DNA of 64,000 nt from Paramarasmius palmivorus. Its lineage: Eukaryota; Basidiomycota; Agaricomycetes; Agaricales; Marasmiaceae. Shown here one piece after another: positions 55,423-64,000 of this stretch. Where the stretch lies: NCBI GenBank assembly GCA_037176845.1, contig JAYKXP010000025.1, positions 310,001 through 374,000 on the forward strand, read 5' to 3'. Within the stretch, counting starts at the first letter, position 1. Every line of letters starts with the position of its first letter. The notes beneath the pieces were generated by a model. It was not told the DNA's origin and did no database searches. It was given only the letters and a program-made list of their open reading frames with translations. The translations under genes were made by a program, and so were the position numbers.

Positions 55423-57870
55423 ATGCGCTCCTTCGACGAGGATCCGCTGACTTTGGCCATAGCACCTCCGCCAAATGAGAGCCCAGAAGAGCGTCAAGTA
55501 CGAGAGGAAGCTGAAGCAGAGGCCCAGAGAGTGAGGTGGGCGCTATAGACTTTTTCTAGCCGTCACCGGCCCTAATCACTGGCACTAGCGACGAGATAGA
55601 CGAGCAGATAAGAAAGGAACGGGAGAACGAAAAGAAGAAGAAAAAGCCAGTCAAGCTATTGCTGTTAGGTGCGTGTTCGCGTTCGGCTGTGTGACGCAAT
55701 GAGCTAACCTTGCATCTCAAGGCCAAAGTGAAAGCGGGAAGACTGCCACGTTGAAGAGTCGGTCAACGTTCTTGCAATACGTCCTCCTCGTGCTCACATG
55801 TTTATTCAGACTTTCAGTTGACTTACGCCCGCAATGAATGGCTGCAAGAGCGCGCCGCCTGGAAAATGGTTATCTTCTTTAACCTTGTTCGGAACGTCAA
55901 TACCATAATGGACATGCTATCTCGCGAGATGTCAGCCGCATCCGTTCCACCACCCGAGTATATTGGCAGCAGTGACGATTCTTCGGAAGACGTATCAGAC
56001 GGAAAACCCTTGTTGAAATTCAAAGAAAAACATAGATTGCTCAAACTTCGGCTGGGCCCTCTTCGACGAATACAAACAGACTTGGAGCATCGACTGGGTG
56101 CCAGCGCCCTCGAGCCTCATTCCACACCAGGGAGCACAGCCGCACCCTTTGGAGATGGCTCCGACCTCGACGGCCGGAGGCATCCCAGCGAGTTTTACAT
56201 CAACTCCAACAATGGCTGGAAATCTGCCCTGGAGAAGGTCAAGGGTACCATGCGACCAGCACGCGCTGATATCAACTCTGGCTCTTTACGCAAGATACGA
56301 AGTGTGGACGACGATATTTCCGAAGTCATCGCTGGATGTAGAGATGATATGAAGGCTATCTGGGACGATTCCACTATTCGGGAAATGCTCAACCGTTCGA
56401 AGTCAAGGATAGAAGATTCCCCGGGATTGTGAGTATGCAATTCGGTGATCTTCTCCCGTGAACTCAATCCAGTCACCATGCGTAATGCAGTTTCTTGAAC
56501 GATGTAGAGAGAATCGCTGTCACTGATTATCAGCCAACGGACGACGATATCATTCGAGCAAGACTCAGGACCCTGGGCGTGCAGGAATACAGGATTACAC
56601 TGGATCACGGTAAGTGTTATACATCAAAGATCGATGACCCTACCTACTTACATCTTACTGTAGGGCGTGCCGTTGGTCAAGAGTGGAGATTATACGATGT
56701 AGGTGGTACTCGCAGCACGGTGAGTTCTAAAAAGAAGTCCCTGTGCGAATCTTCCTCACTCAGAGCATTCTTGGTCAGCGCGCGGCCTGGTATCCATACT
56801 TCGACGACGGTGGGATTTTATTTCCGTTCATTCAGCTAATCTGTGCTAAATCATCCGAGCATAGCCCATGCCATCATATTTCTTGCGTGAGTTTCACAGC
56901 TTGCTCAATCGTCTCAACTGAAGAATGTTGAAATCAAAACTGCTCGTTTTAGGCCTAGTACGTCTCCCAAATTTTTACAGTGGCGGCACAGACTTACGTC
57001 TTATGATTAGTATCTTGCTTTAATGAAAAGCTGGCAGAAGGTGCGTAATCCTGTCATTGTGATGCTTATATCACAGCAGGCTAAACGTCCAATCTAGACC
57101 GTAAAGTAAATCGATTGGAGGATAGCTATTTATTATGGCGATCTATTTGTTCATGCAAGTTGCTAGCGCGGACACAGGTCAGTTGTATCATCAGAATGTA
57201 CTACCACATTCCTAACGGACCCTCTGTATAGCTCATATTATTCCTGAACAAATGCGATCTTCTACAAGTATGTGCCTTTCCGCTTCTACGCTCGTCTTAT
57301 ATCTCACGTTGTCTAGGCAAAACTCATGAGAGGCATCAGAATCCGAGATTCGGTTCCTAGCTTCGGTGAGCGCAAAAACGACGTCGCAACAGCCACGAGA
57401 TGTGAGTTGTCCAATCATTTGATACCTGTTGATCTTCCCCCAACACATCCGACATTCTGGCATTTTCGCTATCATTCATTGTTACCCCACGTCTTGTTCT
57501 CCGCCTTCTCGACATTCCGACTGACGATTATTACCTACGCAGACTTCCAACAACACTTCAAAGAGATTCTAAAGCAGCACTCACCTGTTCCGCGCCCGTT
57601 TTATGTCCATCTTACGTCTGTCATTGTAAGTCTCCTCGTCATAGCATTCCTACGATCTCTCCTCGGAATTGCGGTTGGTGGGAACATGTTCTGACGCTTT
57701 CTTGATTCCTCCAGGACACCCGATCAACTGCTGCCACACTTGCAACTGGTATGTATGATTGTTCCGCCGCTCTCCGTATTACTATTGGTCGGTCCTGACA
57801 AACAATTTGCCCATTTACAGTGGAAGAGTCTATATTGCGGCATAACTTGCGTCGCGCAGATTTAATGTGA
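55423..57870 (+). CDS. atypical heterotrimeric G-protein alpha subunit
   Basis: Intron-rich gene from ATG 55423 (MRSFDEDPLTLAIAPPPNES) to TGA 57868-57870. G1 P-loop: LLLLGQSESGKTATLK, split by an intron after the first G. Then NFQLTYARNEWLQERAAWKM as in G-alpha helix 1, a long helical domain with an insert of about 100 Ser/Asp-rich residues, switch I DDIIRARLRTLGVQEYRI (Arg and Thr kept), G3 YDVGGTRST, AIIFLAPVSCFNE, G4 LILFLNKCDLL, and G5 region HLTSVIDTRSTAATLATVEE. The end is RHNLRRADLM. Odd: the catalytic Gln of DVGGQ is Thr; the protein does not begin Met-Gly, so no myristoylation site; and the C-terminus lacks the usual cysteine. It probably couples poorly to classic receptors. Expanded divergent G-alphas are known in mushrooms. 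Confidence 0.85.
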
Positions 57871-58466
57871 TCATACCTCGATCCTTGTTAATCTCAGGTT
57901 GTCGAGAAGTCTGATTGCGATTCCATCACGCATCATTAGTCCTATCCTACCTGCAGATGCCATTTCTTGCTTTACTGCTTGCTTATGTTTTCTGCTCGCT
58001 GTGCTTCACTACTCTGTATCACTACCCATTTATTACCTATCCTACGGCCCAACTACTTTCTTCCGCATGCCCGTCAACATCCTTTGACGTCCCATTTACT
58101 GATTATTTCTATCATTATTGATCGTTCTCGGGTCTTGTCTTCCCTCTTCATTCGCGATTCACGCATACATATTTTGTATTCTTTTTTGAACGCTAGTCTG
58201 GCTGGTTCACACCCTTTTCCCTATAGCTCTGTGTATCATGTAGCCGCATACCATTGTTTTGTCTGACAGGTTACCCTACGCCATGTCCTGATGCCCATGC
58301 AGAGCTTCATTAGAATGTAGGGGTGATATAAGTTACAAAGTCAACTTGATACATCCAACCGATCAACCGACAACTAAATGGAGGGCAAGGTAAAACGAAA
58401 AACGCGCAAGTGTGTAGTCTACTGTATGGTCAACGATAAGAAGAAAATGCCCCATCATTCCAACTC
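57871..58466. terminator. convergent 3' flanks of G-alpha and Na+/H+ exchanger
   Basis: T-rich plus-strand sequence with no exon. It contains the 3' UTRs of the two converging genes. Confidence 0.45.
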
Positions 58467-60904
58467 TTATGACGGTCTGTTCTCAAACGTCGACGGCGGA
58501 TTTCTCATCAATGGACTACCACGGCTGCGACTATCACTTCTATCCCCATTTCGTGTGCCATTCACAATAGCAGATGATGAAGAGCGGCCACTGCCACCAT
58601 TGGATGTAGCTGTGCCACTCAAGTCAACTTCATCTTGTCTCCCTCTAAATTCGTCATCGCTATCGGCTGGAGTGCCGTATCCACTTCCAGCTGCGCTTTC
58701 GGATATTCCCAGTCCACTGGGGCCACCCGCACCGCCACCCGAAGACATCCTTCCTCTACGTGCTCTCCTAGCGTGGAAAGTGCGGCTTGCAGTAGCATTT
58801 GAGAACAGAGGAAGAAGATATCTCTCGTCTAGTGCTTGGAACCACTTTCCATCTTCGGCAGCGAGAGCAGCTCCTCCGGGTGAAGCAGGTGCACTTGCAG
58901 TATTCCGTCTACCGCCGTTAGGTGTTCCAACAGTAGGTGAACCTAACGAGTTGTTACGGTCGTGATGCGTCGCTAAAGGTAACACCTCGGCGTCGGAATC
59001 GGAGTCGGACGAAGCAGCAGAAAATGCTCCTGTAGTAGCTGTCGTTGCTTGATGGTGGTTGTAGGCCCTTGAAGCGTAATGAGATCCAATTCTGGCCGCA
59101 CCTCTCGCATATGCCTGTGCGGACGAGAAGTAAGAAGACGGTTCGTCTTCTTCGTAGTAACCCTCTCCGCCTCCGCCTCCATATGCCCAGTTTGTGTTTG
59201 AGTTCCGCCTTCGTCCTGGACGACCGAGACCAATGAGGTTATTGTCTTCCTCGTCGCTGTCACTTGCGCCTTCGTCTTCCACTCCGGTACGAATACCCAA
59301 AACTTCCAGCATCCTTGCTGTCGTACCACCAAACATTAACACGGTCAACACGACTACAACCAAGACGGTTGTTCGTAGCGTAAGCGCGTTGTCACCCTGG
59401 AATCCCGCTGCCAGTGCGACACCTACTGCACCTCTCAATCCGGCCCAGAATAACATCATCTGGTAGGAGTGAGGAAGCTCCTCCTGCCTTTGCCCTCGAG
59501 CATGCTTCAGGAAGAAGTTGATCAACTCTGACAGAGGGAACACCGCCGCATAACGCGTAAAGATGACCGCAACTGTGGTGATGGCGATGAACAGTGGCTT
59601 GACATAGTTCTTGTCACCAGTTGTAGGCGCAGAAGTGAACAGTGCCAGTCCAAGGTAGACGAAGATGAAGTTTTCGGAAAGTTGGGCGAGAGTAGCGAAC
59701 ATGTATTTGGTGGTCCGCTGTGTTCGTCTGGACATGGTGTGGTAGGCGTAGTGTTTTAAAGTGATTCCGCAGAAGAGTAGTGACACAATGCCTGACATGG
59801 TGAGGCCATTGGAAAGGAAGTAGGAAGTGTAGGCGAGAAGTGCGACGAGGCAGCTCTCAATTTGAGGGTAGAGCGAAAGGGATGAGTGCTTGAGGATTAG
59901 GGAAGTCAGAAGTCCGATGACCACCCCCAGCGCCATGGAGACGCTAAACGAGAGTAAGAATATACCAATTCCATGGAATATGGATTGGACATATATCTGA
60001 GAACCGTGGAACTTTGTGAGCGTCCTATATATCGGAAATGGGTCAAGAGTTCTGACACTAAACACACACATGACTTACTCGTACATGACGATACTAACTG
60101 CATCGTTCAACAAACTTTCACCAAAAATGATCGTATATAGCTTGGGATCCACCTTGTATTGGTTAAATATTGCGAGAATGGTCACCGGGTCCGTCGCCGA
60201 GAGTGTCGATCCGAATGCCAGGCACTCTATCAATGATATTTCAAGACCTTCCAGGCCAAGGAATTGGTAGATGTAGACCAATACACCCACACCAACCGCC
60301 GAGATGAAAGTTCCGAGAAATGCGAATGTGAGAATTGAGCCAAAGTTCCGGAAAAAGTTTTCCTAGACACTAAGCTTTCAGCATTCATAGAACCATTACC
60401 GATAAGATATGTTGGTACCTGCTTTAACTCGTAGCCAGAGTTGAGGATAATGGGCGGGAGTAGCAGATTGAAGAATAGTGTATGCTTGAAGGTCTACTAA
60501 AGAGGTCAAATTCACAGTCAAGAAACATAACAATACGCGTCAAAGATACAAAGAAAAGGCTCGTGAACACCTTTTTTCCTTCACGAGAAGGCGCGAAACC
60601 AACGAAAAGCCCCGAGACTCACCAGCATTTCCTGAATTACCGAGCCTGGACCTGCAATCCTCACAACCAACCCCACTGCCATCCCTGCAAATATCGACAC
60701 GAGGGTTTCGTGAATAGCTCGTATCCGTTTGATTTGGAGGTAATAGGACGTCCAGAGACTTATAATGAGCAGAATGCACACGATTAATAGGGACCACGAT
60801 GAATAGAATTCTTCGTCAACGGCGCCAACTGGAGTAGAAGGAGAAGGAGAAGGAGCCAGTGCTGCATCGGCGGAAGTGCCAGGTATCGGTGGTATGTCGG
60901 TCAT
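58467..60904 (-). CDS. endosomal/vacuolar-type Na+(K+)/H+ exchanger (Nhx1-like)
   Basis: ATG at 60904. The exons give a cation/proton antiporter (CPA1/NHE family) with about 12 membrane segments. Marks: IRAIHETLVSIFAGMAVGLV; TFKHTLFFNLLLPPIILNSG (the amiloride-site FF...LPPI motif); ECLAFGSTLSATDPVTILAI; FGESLLNDAVSIVMYE (the ND pair needed for transport); MSGIVSLLFCGITLKHYA; and LFWAGLRGAVGVALAAG. The C-terminal 220 residues are a hydrophilic, Gly/Ser/Asp-rich cytosolic tail. It exchanges Na+ or K+ for H+ to set luminal pH and salt tolerance in late endosomes or vacuole. Introns lie at about 60619-60505, 60425-60360 and 60076-60027. Last exon of 534 codons. Confidence 0.93.
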
Positions 60905-61274
60905 TTTGGTGGTTTGCTCGTCGTCGTGGACGATGAGCTGGGTTTGCTTACTAAGCGAGATGACACTTGTTCATCAACACCGACCTTGCGCCGAGCGGTC
61001 AGTCAGTGCACCTGGCCAAACTGATCAAGGAACACGAACAAGGCAAATGATTCCATTCGCTATTCATTCAGACGTTTATTTTTGACGTGAAGATACCCCA
61101 GGAGGAAACATGGGCCCCCAAAAACCGCGCCACCATTTGTAATTGCGGCAGAAGGCACCTGAAGGTGCGCGTTACTTGCGCAATGAACAGTGTCGTGGGA
61201 CATTTAAAGGTTCTTATATCTAGTCCATGCAAGCCTCATGCTAGTCCTATCGATACCACATACCCTTCCACGCC
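60905..61274. promoter_or_regulatory. divergent promoter region, exchanger and APC copy 2
   Basis: From about 61060 the sequence is alignable with the promoter of APC copy 3 (63125-63310); shared strings include acgtttatttttgacg and gcgttacttgcgcaa. The conserved part therefore belongs to the transporter. Confidence 0.55.
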
Positions 61275-62899
61275 ATGGAAGTGGGAAAGGACTCAAGTGT
61301 TCCTCCGGAAGACGTGATCGGTGGTGGCATCTGGGGGGAGACCTATCAAGATATTCGCGACATGCAGAGGCTGGGGAAAAAGCAGGAATTCAAACGGAAT
61401 TTTGGCTTCTGGGGAACGCTGGGTTTCGTTTCCATTTACATTGCAACATGGGAAGTCGCTCTAGTCTCCTCATCTGCTGGTTTTAGGAATGGTGGCTTTG
61501 CAGGTCTCTTTTGGACATTTGTTGGAACTGCAATATGTTTCTCGTCCATCGTGGCCTCTCTTGCGGAGATGGAGAGCATAGCGCCGACATCAGGTGGCCA
61601 GTATCACTGGGTGTCAGAGTTTGCTCCACCCAAATATCAAAAGTTCCTTAGCTATTCAGCGGGGTGGATGTCTACACTAGGTTGGCTCTCGGCGAATGCC
61701 TCTGGCGCGTTTTTGTGTGCTACCATCATCGAAACATGCGCCAAAATCGTGCGTCCCGAGACCAGCTTTACCAACTGGCAGTTCACAGTGATCATGCTGG
61801 GAACCATCCTCGTTTTCGTTGGCACCAACACCATCGGAGCGAAGGTACTCCCCCTTCTCCAGACATTGTCTCTAGTGGGACACGTTCTTGGCTTCATCAT
61901 TGTGGTCATCGTCTGCTGGGTAATGTGTCGGCCCCTCAACACGGCGAGCGAAGTGTTCACCCAATTTATCGATAGTAGTGGATGGGGAAATATCGGTACA
62001 GCCTGTCTGGTGAGCCAAGTGACAGTTATATACTGTACGCTTGGCTCCGATTCTATCGTTCATATCTGTGTGTGATCTATTGTTGCCAAATTGAAGGGAG
62101 CTAATTCTATATTTCAGCGGAAGAGGTTGAAGATGCATCCTCAATTGTGCCGAGGACCATGTGGTGGTCATATATCTACAACGTTATTCTCGGCCTCATC
62201 GTCCTCGTCACGATGTTTTTCTGCATTGGATCGCTCGAGGGCGCCCTAGAGGCCGATGCACCCTATCTCCCCCTTTTTGTAAACACTGGTTCCGAAAGTG
62301 TTGCCCTTTTCCTTTCGATCCTTCTCTTTATCCTCATCTTTGCCGGCAACATCACATCTTTCGCAACAGTGTCAAGAGAGCTATGGGCCTTCTCTCGTGA
62401 CAGAGGGTTTCCTTTCTCAAGGTGGATATCTCGCATGGACCACAAATACGACATCCCTTTCAACTCTGCCTATCTTACCGCAGTAGGCGCTGCAATTCTC
62501 TGTCTCATAAACCTTGGGTCGTCATTCGCATTCAATATCATTGTATCGCTTTCGCTTCTCGCCCTGTTGTCCACCTACACGATCTCCATTGGATGCGTAC
62601 TCCTCCTCCGAATCAAAGGCGAAGCACTTCCGCCAGCGAGATGGGGCTTAGGACGCTTCGGTTTACCAATCAACGCCTTCGCATTCCTATATTCGGTGTT
62701 CGTGATTGTGTTCAGCTGTTTTCCGACGTCACCCCCGGCGGATTTGAGCGATGCGAATTGGGCCCCAGTCATATGGGTTGGAGTCATTGCGTTTAGTATG
62801 GCAACTTATGTGGTACATGGGAAGAAGCATTTTACGCCTCCGGTCATATTCGTAGAGGGTAGAAGAGTGGGAGGTGTTGGTCTCCAAGCCACGGAATGA
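61275..62899 (+). CDS. APC-superfamily amino-acid/GABA/choline-type permease, copy 2
   Basis: Two exons (61275-62067, 62118-62899) give 524 residues, with exon lengths identical to copy 1 at 34 kb (793 and 782 bases). It starts MEVGKDSSVPPEDVIGGGIW; APTSGGQYHWVSEFAPPKYQ and FAGNITSFATVSRELWAFSR mark the family. The intron falls inside the conserved HIS|EEVEDAS stretch in both. The sequence is clearly close to copy 1 throughout, with differences concentrated in the extracellular-looking loops (for example the stretch around 61690-61780). Plasma-membrane proton symporter by family. Confidence 0.92.
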
Positions 62900-63362
62900 G
62901 GACAGACGTCTTAGGGAGTTATTTGAGCCACCCTGCCTTTCTTCCATAAAGGATCTTCTCCCATGCGTGCAAGCTCTCTCCCCTTCATCCAAAAGTGTTT
63001 CGTCTCCTTGTACTCTTTTATTATTCTGACCAAATTCGGCCGCTCATACCATTTCACTTGGTTTAAGGTTGATGATGTTGGATCTGGCCAAATGGAACAA
63101 GAAAACAAGAGCAAAGGTAATGGTTGATATTCACTATTCATTTGAACGTTTATTTTTGACGCGAAGATACCCGCAGAAGGAAATATGGGCCCTAAAGATC
63201 CACGCCACGATCTAGAATAGCGGCAGAAGACACCTAAAGATACGCGTTACTTGCGCAAAGAGCAGTGTCGTGGGATTTTCGAGATGCTCAAGTATATCTA
63301 GCTCATACAAGCCTCACGCTGCCTTCTCGGCACTACGTCTGTTTCTGGCGTCTTTACGCGCT
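62900..63362. promoter_or_regulatory. intergenic region with duplicated APC promoter
   Basis: The right part (63125-63310) is alignable base by base with 61060-61230 upstream of copy 2, with about 20-25% differences. No exon seen. Confidence 0.6.
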
Positions 63363-64000
63363 ATGGAAGTGAAAAAAGGCTCGACAACCCCGGCAGAGGA
63401 CGTGATCGGCGGTGGTGATTGGGGAGAAACCTATCAGGATATTCGCGATATGCAGCGGCTGGGCAAAAAGCAGGTGTTCAAACGCAACTTCGGCTTTTGG
63501 GGAACACTAGGATTCGTGTCCATTTACATGGCGACATGGGAGGTTGCCTTGATCTCCTCATCTGCCGGCTTCAGGAACGGCGGTTTCGCAGGTCTACTCT
63601 GGACATATATTGGAACGACAACCTGCTATGCCTCCATTGTGGCATCGCTCGCCGAATTGGAGAGTATGGCACCGACGTCAGGTGGTCAGTACCACTGGGT
63701 CTCTGAATTCGCCCCTGCACAGTACCAAAAATTCCTCAGCTACTCAGCGGGTTGGATGTCGACATTAGGTTGGCTTTCAGCCAGCGCCTCTGGTGCATTT
63801 TTAAGCGCCACTGTAATCCAAACATGCGCCGAGATTATACAACCCGAATTCAGCTTTACCAGCTGGCAGCTCACAATTATCATGCTGGGATTCATCATTG
63901 CCTTTCTTGGATTCAACACTATTGGATCAAAGGCACTCCCCGCTCTCGAGACATTGTCCCTAGTCGGTCATGTCCTTGGCTTCATCATCGTGATTATCGT
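63363..64000 (+). CDS. APC-superfamily permease, copy 3 (cut by window end)
   Basis: ATG at 63363 (MEVKKGSTTPAEDVIGGGDW) opens a frame that runs to the window end, covering the first about 212 residues. It carries LGKKQVFKRNFGFWGTLGF, APTSGGQYHWVSEFAPAQYQ and ALPALETLSLVGHVLGFII, as in copies 1 and 2. Tandem with copy 2 (463 bases apart) and same strand. The remaining exon 1 sequence and exon 2 lie outside the window. Confidence 0.92.
   Translation, partial: MEVKKGSTTPAEDVIGGGDWGETYQDIRDMQRLGKKQVFKRNFGFWGTLGFVSIYMATWEVALISSSAGFRNGGFAGLLWTYIGTTTCYASIVASLAELESMAPTSGGQYHWVSEFAPAQYQKFLSYSAGWMSTLGWLSASASGAFLSATVIQTCAEIIQPEFSFTSWQLTIIMLGFIIAFLGFNTIGSKALPALETLSLVGHVLGFIIVII

Noticed and set aside
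58378..58965. 195-codon plus-strand ORF opposite the Na+/H+ exchanger tail
   Set aside because: Antisense of the low-complexity Ser/Gly tail; no independent evidence.
49309..63362. A biosynthetic gene cluster linking the transporters, G-alpha and exchanger
   Set aside because: No polyketide synthase, NRPS, terpene synthase or P450 is present; the genes have unrelated housekeeping or signalling roles.
1..64000. CRISPR array, phage, IS element or bacterial operon
   Set aside because: No regular spacer-repeat array, no transposase-like ORF and no operon spacing; spliceosomal introns throughout show nuclear eukaryotic DNA.
1..64000. tRNA or rRNA genes
   Set aside because: I looked for TTCRANYC-type B boxes with paired acceptor stems and found none convincing; a covariance-model scan would be decisive.

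Overview
The window looks like nuclear DNA of a filamentous basidiomycete, most likely a wood- or litter-decaying Agaricomycete. The evidence is genes on both strands split by many short introns (about 45-60 bases, GTRNGY donors, YAG acceptors), a secreted GH115 xylan alpha-glucuronidase, expanded F-box and 2OG-oxygenase-like families, and an atypical G-alpha subunit of the kind found in mushroom genomes. I see no bacterial, phage or CRISPR feature and no intact transposon. All gene models were spliced by eye; exon edges are best for eEF1B, the cyanamide hydratase, the Nudix gene, the Cdc20-like gene, the APC transporters and the DUF202 gene.

Layout. 0-6.5 kb: a partial gene at the left edge, the GH115 gene (minus) and a small single-pass membrane protein. 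6.9-9.8 kb: a Cdc20/Fizzy-type WD40 protein (minus) diverging from a Nudix hydrolase (plus). 10-11 kb: a GPI-type cysteine-rich secreted protein. 11-13.3 kb: gene-poor. 13.3-14.8 kb: a kinase-like protein with broken catalytic motifs. 17.4-25.8 kb: two F-box-like paralogues in opposite orientation enclosing an unrecognised intron-rich gene and the housekeeping gene eEF1B-beta. 26.7-31 kb: cyanamide hydratase-like HD protein, a gene relic and a GPI-anchored DUF7729-like protein. 32.4-34.2 kb: an F-box/LRR-like protein. 34.3-35.9 kb: an APC amino-acid/choline-type transporter.

37.9-50.6 kb is the most interesting part. It is a direct tandem duplication of a unit of about 6.4 kb whose ancestral order was the coiled-coil gene 3' end, a large 2OG-oxygenase-like gene, a DUF202 membrane protein gene and the 5' and middle part of a mitochondrial TPR gene. 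The copies have decayed reciprocally. Copy 1 keeps the intact coiled-coil gene and the full oxygenase-like gene, but its DUF202 and TPR parts are relics. Copy 2 keeps intact DUF202 and TPR genes, but has only a relic of the coiled-coil gene and an oxygenase-like gene that lost its oxygenase core.

51-58 kb: a multipass membrane protein and an unusual G-alpha subunit whose switch II reads DVGGT instead of DVGGQ. 58.5-64 kb: an endosomal-type Na+/H+ exchanger (minus) diverging from two tandem APC transporters (plus, the second cut by the window end) that are close paralogues of the 34 kb copy.

The genes do not form one pathway. Most are ordinary fungal genes; the notable signals are gene-family evolution (local duplication, reciprocal loss, degenerate catalytic sites).
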